Assembly: GCA_028280715.1 (NCBI GenBank)
Contig: JANQLG010000001.1
Coordinates: 122,202-186,201, forward strand
Direction of reading: 5' to 3'
From: Spongiibacteraceae bacterium
GTDB taxonomy: Bacteria > Pseudomonadota > Gammaproteobacteria > Pseudomonadales > Dasaniaceae
Length of the DNA: 64,000 bases
The notes below the pieces were generated by a model. It searched no databases. It saw only the letters and a program-made list of their open reading frames with translations, and was not told the origin of the DNA. Position numbers and translations under genes: made by a program. Of the stretch, positions 38,497 to 48,667 are shown one piece after another. Every line of letters begins with the position of its first letter. The first letter of the stretch is position 1.

Positions 38497-39024
38497 ATGT
38501 TGAATTCTCTTCGCAGTCAACTCACTACACTTTGGACTATTCTGCAACACAGTTTCACCAAATCTGAAACGGTGGAATATCCAGAACAAAAACCTTATCT
38601 GGCGCCACGTTACAGAGGGCGCATTGTTTTAACCAAAGACCCGGATGGCGAAGAACGCTGTGTGGCCTGTAACTTGTGTGCAGTGGCATGCCCGGTTGAT
38701 TGCATCGCGTTACAACAGGGTGTTAAAGAAGATGGTCGCTGGTATCCACAATTTTTCCGCATCAATTTTTCTCGTTGCATTATGTGTGGCATGTGTGAAG
38801 AGGCCTGCCCTACTAACGCCATTCAGCTGACACCAGATTTTGAAATGTGCGAATACGATCGACAAAACATGGTGTATGAAAAGGAACATTTGCAAATTGA
38901 AGGCACAGGAAAATATCACGATTACAACTTTTATCGCGTATCCGGCCTCGCCATTAAAGGCAAAGATAAAGGCCAAGCGCAAAATGAGGCACAACCGATT
39001 GACGTAAAGAGTTTATTACCATGA
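38497..39024 (+). CDS. nuoI: NADH-quinone oxidoreductase subunit I
   Basis: A 175-residue ferredoxin-like subunit with two [4Fe-4S] clusters (N6a, N6b): [16 protein letters not shown] and [16 protein letters not shown]. It links NuoG to NuoB in the electron chain. The ATG at 38497 follows the nuoH stop by five bases, with GGAGGG nine bases ahead; an in-frame ATG at 38476 lies inside nuoH. Confidence 0.96.
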   Translation: MLNSLRSQLTTLWTILQHSFTKSETVEYPEQKPYLAPRYRGRIVLTKDPDGEERCVACNLCAVACPVDCIALQQGVKEDGRWYPQFFRINFSRCIMCGMCEEACPTNAIQLTPDFEMCEYDRQNMVYEKEHLQIEGTGKYHDYNFYRVSGLAIKGKDKGQAQNEAQPIDVKSLLP

Positions 39025-39575
39025 TCGAGGTATTGTTTTACATCGCTGCATTGATTGCCGTATCCGCTACGATACTGGCACTGACGCGCACCAATGCCGC
39101 ACATGCATTGATCTACTTAATCATTTCACTATTGGCAATAGCGGTGATTTTCTTCTTATTAGGCGCCCCCTTTGCTGCAGCGTTAGAAATTCTTATCTAT
39201 GCCGGTGCGATCATGGTGTTGTTTGTGTTTGTCATTATGATGCTCAACCTCGGTAAAGCCGGCCAAGAACGAGAACGGCAGTGGTTGCAAGGCAGCCATT
39301 GGATAGTGCCCGGTGTAATGGCGGCAGTATTATTTTTAGAGTTGTTGGTTGCAGTGCAACCAACAACTATCAATGTCAGCTCAGAAGTTACGCCCAAAGT
39401 TGTCGGATTAACATTATTCGGCCCCTATGTACTCGCGGTAGAAATCGCTGCGATGTTGTTGTTAGCCGGTTTAGTCGGTGCCTATCACCTTGGCCGGCGT
39501 TTTCTGGTTCGCAAACACGATATGCGCAGCACACAGGTTAGCCATGACGAAGCATCCGAAGGAGTTCAGTCATGA
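39021..39575 (+). CDS. nuoJ: NADH-quinone oxidoreductase subunit J
   Basis: A 184-residue membrane subunit with five hydrophobic segments, part of the proton path with NuoK and NuoA. The conserved run [19 protein letters not shown] (about 55-73), which carries the family's pi-bulge, is clear. ATGA-type overlaps join it to nuoI and nuoK. The C-terminal tail is soluble and charged, as usual. Confidence 0.95.
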   Translation: MIEVLFYIAALIAVSATILALTRTNAAHALIYLIISLLAIAVIFFLLGAPFAAALEILIYAGAIMVLFVFVIMMLNLGKAGQERERQWLQGSHWIVPGVMAAVLFLELLVAVQPTTINVSSEVTPKVVGLTLFGPYVLAVEIAAMLLLAGLVGAYHLGRRFLVRKHDMRSTQVSHDEASEGVQS

Positions 39576-39886
39576 CCGGTCTGCAAATACCGATGGAACA
39601 TGTACTGATTTTAGCCATGCTGCTATTTAGCTGTGGCCTACTGGGCTTGATGCTACGACGTAATATTATTTTTATGCTGATGTCATTGGAAGTAATGCTC
39701 AACGCTGCCGCATTAGTCTTTGTCGCAGCAGGCAGCTATTGGAATCAGGCTGATGGACAGATTATTTACATGCTTATTCTCAGTGTCGCCGCTGCTGAAG
39801 TAGCGGTAGGTCTTGGGCTAGTGTTGCAAATTCAACGCCGATTTAAAACGTTGGATATGGACGAAGCAACAAGGATGAGGGGCTAA
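39572..39886 (+). CDS. nuoK: NADH-quinone oxidoreductase subunit K
   Basis: A 104-residue protein of three helices, homologous to MrpC. The helix glutamates needed for proton movement are visible in [10 protein letters not shown] (about 36-45) and in [11 protein letters not shown] (about 68-78). GGAG precedes the ATG, which overlaps nuoJ by four bases. The length matches E. coli NuoK (100). Confidence 0.96.
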   Translation: MTGLQIPMEHVLILAMLLFSCGLLGLMLRRNIIFMLMSLEVMLNAAALVFVAAGSYWNQADGQIIYMLILSVAAAEVAVGLGLVLQIQRRFKTLDMDEATRMRG

Positions 39887-39889
39887 CAA

Positions 39890-41743
39890 ATGGCTTCTAA
39901 TTCGCTGATGGCTCTTTGGTTAATTCCCGCCCTGCCACTGTTTAGTGCTGCGATTTTATTGGTCAGTACCGGCCGTATGCCCAAGCCTATTGTCAGTGTT
40001 ATGGGTGCTGGCTCAGTTGGACTCTCGGCATTATGTGTTGTTGCTATTGCGCAGAAATTTCTTACCGATGGCAAGGTTATTGAGTTAACACTCTGGACCT
40101 GGATGGCCGTAGGGGATTTCACACCTGGCATCGCTTTTTATGTCGATGGTCTCACCATTGTGATGATGTCGGTGATTACCGGTGTGGGTTTTCTGATTCA
40201 TCTCTATTCCACTGAGTTTATGGCTGAAGATGAATCTTTCTGCCGCTATTTTGCTTATATGAATCTTTTTGTCGCCATGATGTTGCTGTTAGTAATGGCG
40301 GACAATTTACTGCTGCTCTACTTGGGATGGGAGGGTGTTGGCGTCTGCTCCTATTTATTAGTCGGCTTTTGGCATCAGGATGCCAACAATGGCAAAGCTG
40401 CGCGTAAAGCCTTTGTAGTAACGCGAGTGGGCGATACCGCTATGGCATTGGGGCTATTCTTACTATTCACCGAATTAGGTACACTCAATATCCAACAACT
40501 ATTGAGTAATGCCGGACAAGAATGGCAAGTGGGCGATTTAATTCCTGTAATCGCCACGGCGCTATTGTTAGGCGGCGCTGTCGGTAAATCAGCGCAGATA
40601 CCACTACATACCTGGTTACCCGACGCTATGGCCGGCCCTACTCCGGTCAGTGCTCTGATCCACGCAGCAACTATGGTAACGGCTGGTGTGTATCTAATTG
40701 CTCGCACACATGGTTTGTTTTTGCTGGCACCGGAAACACTGCAGGCTGTAGCATGGGTTGGTGTATTAACGTTGTTACTGGCAGCGTTTACTGCACTTGC
40801 GCAACACGATATCAAACGCATCCTCGCCTATTCTACGATTAGTCAGATTGGCTATATGTTTTTGGCATTAGGGGTCAGCGCGTTCAGCTCCGGCATTTTT
40901 CACCTAATGACTCACGCCTTTTTTAAAGCCCTACTGTTTTTGGCCGCTGGCGCCGTGATTCATTGCCTGCATCATGAGCATAATATTTTCCGCATGGGCG
41001 GATTGCGAACACGCTTACCTGTTGTGTTCTGGAGTTTTTTAATTGGCTCTGCCGCTTTGGCTGCGTTGCCATTTACTTCAGGCTTTTACAGCAAAGATGC
41101 CATTTTACTTTCTGCCTGGGAATTGCCTGAAATTGGCCCCTGGTTATGGGCTGGCGGTTTACTTGGCGCATTGCTAACTTCTATCTACAGCTTCCGTTTA
41201 GTGTTTATTGTCTTTTTTGGTGAAGCCAAGACCAAACCCGATAAACAACCCGGCTGGAAAATGGCGGGGCCATTAATCCTTCTGTGCGGTTTATCCATTA
41301 TTGGCGGCTGGTTTGTACTGCCTCTTACCCATGTGTTTCCAACAGCATCGGATCATCACAACGTCGCCCACAGCATTGAAATCATTTCAATCGCAACACC
41401 TGTGATCGGAGTGTTGATTGCCTATCTATTATTTCTAGGCAGACAAATTTCCATTGCCAATCTGGTTGAATCCAATGTTGGACAAGCACTTAAAAATTTC
41501 TGGTTTAGTGGCTGGCGTTTTGATGATTTGTATCATGCAGTTTTTGTACGCACCTACACGGGACTTGCACACTGGTGGCGACATGAACCCGTTGATTCGA
41601 TCTACAACGCCATTATTTCCATCAACCAATGGTTACATCGCATATTTAGCGCTACACAATCCGGACAACTTCGCTGGTATGCCAGTTCAATGGTATTGGG
41701 CTTGATTGTATTAATCGCACTGGTATTGAGGCATTCGTCATGA
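39890..41743 (+). CDS. nuoL: NADH-quinone oxidoreductase subunit L
   Basis: A 617-residue antiporter-like proton-pumping subunit with about 16 hydrophobic segments. Signatures include the LGWEGVGVCSYLLVGFW stretch (about 147-163), the pump motif QIPLHTWLPDAMAGPTPVSALIHAATMV (split around residues 237-264) and the long amphipathic C-terminal helix region. It is the most distal pump module. It starts three bases after the nuoK stop. Confidence 0.96.
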   Translation: MASNSLMALWLIPALPLFSAAILLVSTGRMPKPIVSVMGAGSVGLSALCVVAIAQKFLTDGKVIELTLWTWMAVGDFTPGIAFYVDGLTIVMMSVITGVGFLIHLYSTEFMAEDESFCRYFAYMNLFVAMMLLLVMADNLLLLYLGWEGVGVCSYLLVGFWHQDANNGKAARKAFVVTRVGDTAMALGLFLLFTELGTLNIQQLLSNAGQEWQVGDLIPVIATALLLGGAVGKSAQIPLHTWLPDAMAGPTPVSALIHAATMVTAGVYLIARTHGLFLLAPETLQAVAWVGVLTLLLAAFTALAQHDIKRILAYSTISQIGYMFLALGVSAFSSGIFHLMTHAFFKALLFLAAGAVIHCLHHEHNIFRMGGLRTRLPVVFWSFLIGSAALAALPFTSGFYSKDAILLSAWELPEIGPWLWAGGLLGALLTSIYSFRLVFIVFFGEAKTKPDKQPGWKMAGPLILLCGLSIIGGWFVLPLTHVFPTASDHHNVAHSIEIISIATPVIGVLIAYLLFLGRQISIANLVESNVGQALKNFWFSGWRFDDLYHAVFVRTYTGLAHWWRHEPVDSIYNAIISINQWLHRIFSATQSGQLRWYASSMVLGLIVLIALVLRHSS

Positions 41744-41753
41744 GACAGCCACT

Positions 41754-43283
41754 ATGAGTTTGGCCATACTGATCATACTGTTGCTTGCTGGCGGTGTCGT
41801 TGCCTGGCAGGCAGAGCGGTTTAATCGTGACCTTCCACGCTGGATATCACTAGCGGCCATTGCTCTGGCATTGCTGTACTTTCTTAATACTGTAAGTGGC
41901 TTACACCCTGATAGTTTTTCTTTGTCGCCCAATCCTACCGAAGCCAGTAGCTGGCTAATTCATTATCAATTGGATTGGATACCACGTTTTGGTATTCGCT
42001 TTGAATTAGCGATGGATGGCTTGAGCTTGTTATTGATTATACTGACCCTGGTGTTGGGACTGATTGCTGTTGCTTCATCCTGGGATGAAATCAGTTTTAA
42101 ACCGGGCTTGTTCCAAGCTAACTTATTATGGACGCTAGCTGGTGTTGTCGGCGTATTCCTTGCCCTGGATTTATTTTTGTTCTTCCTGTTCTGGGAAGTG
42201 ATGCTGATTCCCATGTACTGTCTGATCGCTATCTGGGGTCATGAAGACAAAGCTTATGCATCAATGAAGTTTTTTATCTTCACTCAGGTATCCGGCCTGT
42301 TAATGTTGTTATCAATTATGGTGCTTGCCTGGCAGGGCAACGTCGTTAATGGTCAATACAGTTTCAGCTATTTTGATTTACTGTCACTGCAATTTGAAAG
42401 CCGTTACTCCTTCTGGATGATGCTGGGCTTTTTCCTTGCCTTTACCGTCAAGTTACCCGGCTTTCCCTTTCACACCTGGCTACCCGATGCACACACTCAG
42501 GCACCCACGGCAGGCAGTGTGTTGCTGGCAGGTATTTTGTTGAAAACCGGCGCCTACGGTTTGTTGCGTTTTTGCATCCCACTATTTCCGGAAGAATCGA
42601 TGCAATTCGCCCCTATAGCCATGACGTTAGGTGCAGCTGGAGTGGTTTATGGTGCGATACTGGCCTTTGCTCAAATCGACTTCAAACGTTTAGTAGCTTA
42701 TAGCAGTGTCAGCCATATGGGGTTTGTTCTATTGGGCCTGTATGCCTGGAATAGTTTGGCAATTCAGGGCGCAATTATGCAAATGGTGGCGCATGGCGTC
42801 AGTACAGCAGCATTATTTATGTTAGCTGGCGCCTTGCAACACCGGCTACACACACGCGATATGAATCAAATGGGTGGCCTGTGGCAGGCAATGCCGAGAA
42901 TGGGAGCCTGCGCATTATTCTTTGCTGTTGCATCTCTGGGATTACCGGGGCTTGGCAATTTCGTGGCTGAATTTCTAACCCTGGTTGGATTGTTTAAAGT
43001 TAACCCCTGGATGACAGCTATCGCAGCGCTCGGTTTAATTACTGGAGCAATTTACAGTCTCTGGTTAATTCAAAAAACGTTTCAAGGTGAGCACCTTCAC
43101 CAACAACAAAACACACTGAAAGACTTTGGTCAAAGGGAAATGATCACTATGGCCGCCATGATGGTTGTTCTGATCTGGCTAGGGCTTTATCCCCAACCAG
43201 TGCTCGATTTAACACAACCAGTTGTCGACGGCCTACAGTCAATGTTTCCACTTGAACCGATATTCCATGGAGCAAGTCTATGA
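41754..43283 (+). CDS. nuoM: NADH-quinone oxidoreductase subunit M
   Basis: A 509-residue antiporter-like pump subunit with about 14 hydrophobic segments. FFLFWEVMLIPMY carries the conserved glutamate (about residue 144), and KLPGFPFHTWLPDAHTQAPT the conserved lysine and HTWLPDAH motif. It lies ten bases after nuoL and overlaps nuoN by four bases. Confidence 0.96.
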   Translation: MSLAILIILLLAGGVVAWQAERFNRDLPRWISLAAIALALLYFLNTVSGLHPDSFSLSPNPTEASSWLIHYQLDWIPRFGIRFELAMDGLSLLLIILTLVLGLIAVASSWDEISFKPGLFQANLLWTLAGVVGVFLALDLFLFFLFWEVMLIPMYCLIAIWGHEDKAYASMKFFIFTQVSGLLMLLSIMVLAWQGNVVNGQYSFSYFDLLSLQFESRYSFWMMLGFFLAFTVKLPGFPFHTWLPDAHTQAPTAGSVLLAGILLKTGAYGLLRFCIPLFPEESMQFAPIAMTLGAAGVVYGAILAFAQIDFKRLVAYSSVSHMGFVLLGLYAWNSLAIQGAIMQMVAHGVSTAALFMLAGALQHRLHTRDMNQMGGLWQAMPRMGACALFFAVASLGLPGLGNFVAEFLTLVGLFKVNPWMTAIAALGLITGAIYSLWLIQKTFQGEHLHQQQNTLKDFGQREMITMAAMMVVLIWLGLYPQPVLDLTQPVVDGLQSMFPLEPIFHGASL

Positions 43284-44731
43284 CAGCAAGTGATTTACAG
43301 GCTGTGCTTCCGCTGATAGTACTCGCTGCTGGCGCTACGATTCTGATGTTGCAAATTTCCCTACGCAGGGATCTTCCGTTGACCATTACTCTGACTTTAC
43401 TCACCTTTGCACTAGCCGCGCTAAGCTGTATCCCTGCGCACGATATGACTACACGTCAGGTTACTCCCCTATTACAAGCTGACACTTTGGCAATATTATT
43501 TAGTGCATTGTTTTGTATTGCCGGCATTATCACTACCCTGTTGTCGATGGATTATATGAAACACCGAGGCGACGAACCGGAGGAATATTTTTTACTACTC
43601 ATTCTAAGTACATTAGGCGCATGTATTCTCACCTACTCTGTTCATGTAGCATCATTGCTGCTGGGAATGGAATTAATGTCGGTAGCACTCTACGCACTTG
43701 TTGCCTACCCTGATCGTTCTATATTGCCGTTGGAAGCGGCCAGTAAATATCTGGTGCTATCCGCTGCTGCCTCTGCCACTACATTGTTCGGTTTTGGCTT
43801 GCTTTACGCCTATACAGGAACGTTAGAGTTTTCCGAATTAGGCAATCGTTTGGCAACGCTGCCAGCTGCAACAAATACATCAATACTGGTAGTGGCTATT
43901 GTTATGTGTTTAGGCGGGCTGGGCTTTAAACTATCACTTGTACCCTTTCATATGTGGACACCCGATGTATACCAGGGAGCACCATCACCTGTAACCGGCT
44001 TTCTGGCATCTGTTTCCAAAGCAGCCATTTTCCTAGTGTTACTGCGCTGGTTCATTGAAGGTAATCTATTTCAATATGCCGTACTGCTTGAGGCCACAGC
44101 GCTCCTCGCCATACTTAGTATGTTAGTAGGTAATTTTTTGGCATTACAACAGTCGAATATCAAGCGGATACTGGCCTACTCATCAGTTGCTCATATGGGC
44201 TATCTATTGATAATTCTCAATGTAAACGATAATCGTGCGCTGGCGTCGGAGGCGGCACTTTACTATCTGATCGCATACACTGTGACATCATTGGCTGCAT
44301 TTGGCTTACTATCATTATTGTCAGCCCATCAAGCAACAGATGAGAATGCCGAATTGAACACGATTAATGGGTTATTTTGGCAGCATCCATTATTAGCAGG
44401 CCTATTGTTTATCGCCTTACTTTCTTTAGCTGGTATTCCTCTGACAGCAGGTTTTATCGCTAAATTTTATATTTTTAGTGCTGCAGTCAGTGGTTACCAC
44501 TGGTTGTTATTAGGCAGTTTAATTATCGGCAGCGGGATTGGTATTTACTATTACTTACGAGTGATTTTCACCATGCTCAATCATGAAGATAGTCCGGCAG
44601 CTATCAATGAAACAACTGCAATACAAAATGGCGTTTCAGTGAAATTCATTTCTTTTATTCTTATTGGCGCTATTCTTATTTTAGGTATTGCACCACAACC
44701 ACTAATCGAATACCTGCAGTCTATACTTTAG
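43280..44731 (+). CDS. nuoN: NADH-quinone oxidoreductase subunit N
   Basis: A 483-residue antiporter-like pump subunit with about 14 hydrophobic segments, the last gene of the operon. LLGMELMSVALYALVAY has the key glutamate, and FKLSLVPFHMWTPDVYQGAP is the pump motif. GGAG precedes the ATG inside the end of nuoM. I see no strong terminator in the 203 bp that follow, so some read-through into the CBS gene is possible. Confidence 0.96.
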   Translation: MTASDLQAVLPLIVLAAGATILMLQISLRRDLPLTITLTLLTFALAALSCIPAHDMTTRQVTPLLQADTLAILFSALFCIAGIITTLLSMDYMKHRGDEPEEYFLLLILSTLGACILTYSVHVASLLLGMELMSVALYALVAYPDRSILPLEAASKYLVLSAAASATTLFGFGLLYAYTGTLEFSELGNRLATLPAATNTSILVVAIVMCLGGLGFKLSLVPFHMWTPDVYQGAPSPVTGFLASVSKAAIFLVLLRWFIEGNLFQYAVLLEATALLAILSMLVGNFLALQQSNIKRILAYSSVAHMGYLLIILNVNDNRALASEAALYYLIAYTVTSLAAFGLLSLLSAHQATDENAELNTINGLFWQHPLLAGLLFIALLSLAGIPLTAGFIAKFYIFSAAVSGYHWLLLGSLIIGSGIGIYYYLRVIFTMLNHEDSPAAINETTAIQNGVSVKFISFILIGAILILGIAPQPLIEYLQSIL

Positions 44732-44934
44732 TGTAACGTGTATTAATATGTTTAAAAATCAATCACATGAAAATGAGAATTTCTGATTTCTTTATTTAAA
44801 ATCTATGAAGTCATAGTAGACATTTTCGATAAAACAGCATGTTTTTATGTTGCAGGAAACTACGACGCGTCGTATGCTCCCAACTAAAACTAACAAGAGC
44901 CTATTAAAGGGCCACATTACAACTGGAGGTCATT

Positions 44935-45336
44935 ATGCTTCAATCCGTCGACCTGAAGGACTATATGCTGCACAGTCCAGTAAAAGTCAAAGAAGACGCC
45001 AACTTACTGGATGCCATCGAAGCTATCGTTGAGCACAGATTATCAGGGGTATGCGTTGTCAATGATCAGGGAAAATTGATCGGCATGTTGTCCGAACTCG
45101 ATTGCCTGCGAGCCATCTTGAGTGCCGTTTACAACCAAAGCGGTATCGGAAAGGTAAAAGAAGCCATGTATTCCGGTGAACTTATTGTTGCCCGCCCCAA
45201 TGAAGATATCGTTGATATAGCACAGGATATGCTGATGAAAAAACATCGACGGCGACCAGTAATAGAGGATGGGAAACTGGTTGGACAAATTACTTGTAGA
45301 CAATTATTGAGTGCAGTAGCCCGATTTTCTCGATAA
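44935..45336 (+). CDS. CBS domain-containing protein
   Basis: A 133-residue cytoplasmic protein made of a single pair of CBS motifs (residues about 10-65 and 72-130). Features such as GVCVVNDQGKLIGMLSELD and RRPVIEDGKLVGQITCRQLL mark each unit. Paired CBS domains bind adenosine nucleotides and sense energy charge. A strong GGAGG site lies five bases before the ATG. There is no catalytic domain attached, so it probably acts by binding a partner. The position right after complex I is suggestive only. Confidence 0.88.
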   Translation: MLQSVDLKDYMLHSPVKVKEDANLLDAIEAIVEHRLSGVCVVNDQGKLIGMLSELDCLRAILSAVYNQSGIGKVKEAMYSGELIVARPNEDIVDIAQDMLMKKHRRRPVIEDGKLVGQITCRQLLSAVARFSR

Positions 45337-45371
45337 CTCGTTTTCTAACAGCAAGCTTTAAGGCATGTTTA

Positions 45372-45698
45372 ATGGTGAACGATATGAAAAAGTTAGTTAT
45401 TTTACTCGGCCTATTATTTTTTACTCACTTTTCTTACAGTGACAATGGCTTCACAACAGGAACGTTAAAAACTACTAAGCACTTGATCACTATTCATTAC
45501 AAAGATGATAGAACTGAGTACACCGTTAAAACACATGATGGCACGCTACTGGAAAGCAATATTTCCGAACAAGAACTTGTATCAAAATTGCCTTATTTAA
45601 AGGAGCTCATTGAGCAGGGCATTGCGGATAAAGATGCCAGCGTAAACGATCAGCTCTTGCAGGGATCAAATAGAAATGACAACAATTATCTGAATTAA
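45372..45698 (+). CDS. Secreted hypothetical protein
   Basis: A 108-residue protein with an N-terminal signal peptide (KKLVILLGLLFFTHFSYS, about residues 6-23) and a small mature part rich in charged and polar residues. I do not recognise a family. The ATG at 45372 has AAGG eight bases upstream; the ATG at 45384 starts the signal more tightly and is equally possible. The neighbours are a CBS gene and a zinc-ribbon-like gene on the same strand, without clear operon spacing. Confidence 0.6.
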   Translation: MVNDMKKLVILLGLLFFTHFSYSDNGFTTGTLKTTKHLITIHYKDDRTEYTVKTHDGTLLESNISEQELVSKLPYLKELIEQGIADKDASVNDQLLQGSNRNDNNYLN

Positions 45699-45834
45699 AA
45701 CTAGGCTTATCTGTATTTATAAATAACGAATCGGATTTAGCTGCATCGCACCACCATGTGAAACCACCGTTAAAAACTTCAATTTACTGGTTATCGATCA
45801 ATGTATTGGTATTAATTACTAACTGATCAAAGTT

Positions 45835-46032
45835 ATGAATTTATTACACGAAGGAAGAATCAGCTGCCCCTACTGTGGAGAACTGATTACAGTACTGATT
45901 GACTCAACAGATATTGACCAGGAGTATATTGAAGACTGTCAGGTTTGTTGCCGACCTATTACCTTTGTTTTAAGTTCTGATATAAATGGTGACCCTGCAA
46001 TATCTGTTTACGGTGAAAATGAAACCTTTTAG
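45835..46032 (+). CDS. CPxCG motif-containing cysteine-rich protein
   Basis: A 65-residue protein of the small family named for CPxCG. CPYCGE is at residues 11-16 and CQVCCRPI at about 35-42, spaced for one zinc site. The central acidic part is typical. The function of the family is not established; nucleic acid or protein binding is a guess. The ribosome site is weak, so the ATG at 45835 is chosen from the family's usual length. Confidence 0.85.
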   Translation: MNLLHEGRISCPYCGELITVLIDSTDIDQEYIEDCQVCCRPITFVLSSDINGDPAISVYGENETF

Positions 46033-46083
46033 TTTTGATATCATCAGACATTACAGCAACATTGATAAGCTCAAGTAGTTAGC

Positions 46084-46449
46084 ATGCTGGAAACACTAGC
46101 AAGATTGGCCATCAAACTCCATTGGAGTAAACCCCTTGTTATAGTTATAGGTGCTTGCTTCTTTGGATGGTTTTGCCTCAATATTTTTGGCGTATTAGGC
46201 ACTGATAGCGATGCTTATCTAATCCCTAGTGTTCTGGGTTTACTTTGGTCTGTATTATTATTTTTTTTATTGACAACTTTTCTTGATATTCCTCCAAAAC
46301 CTCAGGCGGAAGCCAGCTTCCTTATAAGACTGAAAACTCGCATCAAGCGTAGCTTTTATTATCTTCTCGGTTTGATTTTCTTGTTGCTGACAATAGCTGT
46401 ATCACTCTATAGTTTTAGAATGTTGGGGATATGGATGTCTGACCATTAA
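46084..46449 (+). CDS. Small membrane protein of unknown function
   Basis: A 121-residue protein with three hydrophobic segments (about 17-37, 47-67 and 92-113) and a positively charged loop before the last. I do not recognise a family. No strong ribosome site is visible. It lies 51 bp after the CPxCG gene on the same strand. Confidence 0.6.
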   Translation: MLETLARLAIKLHWSKPLVIVIGACFFGWFCLNIFGVLGTDSDAYLIPSVLGLLWSVLLFFLLTTFLDIPPKPQAEASFLIRLKTRIKRSFYYLLGLIFLLLTIAVSLYSFRMLGIWMSDH

Positions 46450-46525
46450 GTTATTAAGCATGCATATTTACTAAGAAGATTAAATACCATTTGGCATTTC
46501 ACTCACACGTTAGGGAGTTGTTGCT

Positions 46526-46936
46526 ATGATTATCGAACCCACTGAAGCTATTAAAGCTGTTACTTTATGGTCGGCTGTTAACTTTGGTCTGATGCTGGTC
46601 CTGGCTCTAAATACTTTTCGCTGGCGCCTTAAGGAAATGGTGGCCGTAGGAATCGCAAAAGGCAGTCCAGGGCTGGAACGCGCCGTTCGCGCGCATGGTA
46701 ATAATATAGAGTATGTACCAAGCATCCTGTTAGGCTTTTTACTGCTGGCTATTTTGGGTGAAAGTTCGCAAGTCCTGCATATTGCTGGCGCCATTTTATT
46801 TATTGCCAGAGTATTGCATGCCTATGGCATTCAACAGCTAGACGTCGCTGTACCAAAAACGCGGGTTGCCGGTAATCTTCTCTGTTGGTTGTTATTTCTT
46901 GCACTAGTAGTGCGACTAATACTCCTCTCCTTTTAA
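46526..46936 (+). CDS. MAPEG family membrane protein
   Basis: A 136-residue protein with four hydrophobic segments. It carries the MAPEG-type run ERAVRAHGNNIEYVPSIL (about 50-67), where the R..HGN.xE.xP pattern binds glutathione in this family. Eukaryotic members are glutathione transferases and leukotriene synthases; the bacterial ones are little studied. GGGAG precedes the ATG. It is followed 26 bp later by an SDR gene. Confidence 0.88.
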   Translation: MIIEPTEAIKAVTLWSAVNFGLMLVLALNTFRWRLKEMVAVGIAKGSPGLERAVRAHGNNIEYVPSILLGFLLLAILGESSQVLHIAGAILFIARVLHAYGIQQLDVAVPKTRVAGNLLCWLLFLALVVRLILLSF

Positions 46937-46962
46937 ATAGTTAAACTGAGTGGTTACTCGTT

Positions 46963-47670
46963 ATGAATCAGCCCATAAAAGAACTCTGTATTATTACTGG
47001 TGTTGGCCCAGCTACTGGAACAGAGCTGGTCCGGCGTTTCAGTGAAAGGTATCGCATTGCGATGCTTGCGCGGGATAAAACACGGCTTGATAGTTTATCC
47101 CAGCAAATACCTGACAGTTATGCTTACACCTGTGACCTTACTAACAAGCAACAAATTGGGGAAGTATTGGCAAAAATAAGCCAGCAACATGGAACACCTA
47201 CCATTATTATTCATAATGCTGTTGGTCATGCCTTTGGCAATGTAATGGAAATAGATCCAGAAGCAGTCGAAACCAATTTCCAAATTAACACCATAGCATT
47301 ACTGCAACTGATACAAACCCTCGGGCCCGATATGATCAATGCAGGTAAAGGTGCTCTTGTAGTCACAGGTAACACATCGGCCTATCGCGGCAAGGAAAAC
47401 TTTGCAGCATTTGCTCCTACAAAAGCAGCTCAACGTATTCTGCTTGAATCCGCCGCTCGTCACCTGGGTCCAAAAGGTATTCACGTAGCTTATGTCGCTA
47501 TTGATGCAGTCATCGACACACCTATGATGCGAGGCATGTTTCCAGACGAAACCGACGAGTTCTTTTGTCAGCCCAAAGATATTGCCGAAGAGTGTTTTCA
47601 CATTGCCCATCAACCACGATCAGCCTGGGCATTTGAAGTGATGATCAGACCCTATATAGAAACCTGGTAA
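46963..47670 (+). CDS. SDR family oxidoreductase lacking the catalytic tyrosine
   Basis: A 235-residue short-chain dehydrogenase-like protein. The cofactor motif TGVGPATG is at residues 13-20 and the active-site serine region TGNTSAYRG at about 131-139. At the YxxxK site it reads FAPTK, so phenylalanine replaces the usual catalytic tyrosine. To my knowledge close relatives with LGPKGIHVAYV-type segments share FAxxK, which points to a subfamily trait rather than decay. It may bind NAD(P)H without classical SDR chemistry. It lies 26 bp after the MAPEG gene, probably co-transcribed. Confidence 0.85.
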   Translation: MNQPIKELCIITGVGPATGTELVRRFSERYRIAMLARDKTRLDSLSQQIPDSYAYTCDLTNKQQIGEVLAKISQQHGTPTIIIHNAVGHAFGNVMEIDPEAVETNFQINTIALLQLIQTLGPDMINAGKGALVVTGNTSAYRGKENFAAFAPTKAAQRILLESAARHLGPKGIHVAYVAIDAVIDTPMMRGMFPDETDEFFCQPKDIAEECFHIAHQPRSAWAFEVMIRPYIETW

Positions 47671-47763
47671 TGTCAACTTCGTCAGTGACCACCACGTAAT
47701 AATAGGCAGCTGAATTTAAGATACACTACATAGTATGCTTATCATCACTAATTGGTGACAATA

Positions 47764-48609
47764 GTGAACAAAATCCATTTTGCTATAGCCATTAGCCTTA
47801 TCACTGGCTTCGCAGTAGCAGCTGTGGCATTTCGTGTAATGGAGTTCGATTCAACAAATACTAATAATAATTCATCGTTTCTATTCAGTAGCAGGGCATC
47901 AACGGAACAGAGAATTAAAGTACTCGAAGACGCACTCACTAAAGAAAGCAACGCTCGACAATTGCTGGAGGAACATCTGCTCGTGCTATATGCCGAACTG
48001 GATACACTCCGAGATCAACCAGAACCACCTTTTTCTCAGGAAAAATTTTCTGAAAATGAAAAAGTATCTGAAGAAAATAATAAACTTTCAAACGAAAAAC
48101 CCAGCAGACGCATTCGCGTGACCGATACCAGTGAACTACGATCTACAGCCCTCATGGAATCGGGTTTTACGCCAGACAGAGCCGAATGGATAACTCAGCG
48201 TGAAGACGAAATCAGAATAGATGTTATGCAACTGCGCTTTGATGCCAGGCGCTCAGGTGATATGCAAGCATTGTTTTCAACGAGCAACCGTGTTGAATCT
48301 ATGCTCAGAAATGAAATTGGCGATATCGAGTACGAACAATATCTACAAGCCTATGGCAGCCCAACAACTATTCGGATAGGAACGGTGATGGAATCCTCCC
48401 CCGGCCAATTGGCGGGTCTGAGACCGGATGATGAAATTGTAAGTTATGACGGAAAACGCGTGTTCAGTTTCTCCGATCTCACATCGCAACAAATGCAAGG
48501 TGAGGCTGGAGAATCTGTGGTTATGGATATCTTACGAGATGATGTGCCTATGCAAATTGTCCTGCCTCGTGGGCCTATTGGGATACAGCGGGGCAGATAT
48601 GGGAGGTAA
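47764..48609 (+). CDS. Membrane-anchored PDZ domain protein
   Basis: A 281-residue protein from the GTG at 47764, chosen because GGTGA lies five bases before it; TTG 47752 and GTG 47755 are alternatives. An N-terminal membrane anchor (about residues 4-24) is followed by a coiled coil (about 45-80), a lysine/glutamate linker and a C-terminal PDZ domain (about 200-270) with the carboxylate loop SPGQLAGLRPDDEIVSYDG. No protease domain is present. It may be a scaffold for envelope proteins. It is the last chromosomal gene before the tRNA-Lys scar. Confidence 0.78.
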   Translation: MNKIHFAIAISLITGFAVAAVAFRVMEFDSTNTNNNSSFLFSSRASTEQRIKVLEDALTKESNARQLLEEHLLVLYAELDTLRDQPEPPFSQEKFSENEKVSEENNKLSNEKPSRRIRVTDTSELRSTALMESGFTPDRAEWITQREDEIRIDVMQLRFDARRSGDMQALFSTSNRVESMLRNEIGDIEYEQYLQAYGSPTTIRIGTVMESSPGQLAGLRPDDEIVSYDGKRVFSFSDLTSQQMQGEAGESVVMDILRDDVPMQIVLPRGPIGIQRGRYGR

Positions 48610-48667
48610 ATTAAAAAGGTGTCTGATGGGAGATAGGCTAAAAGATACCAGTGAGTGCTGGATTGAT

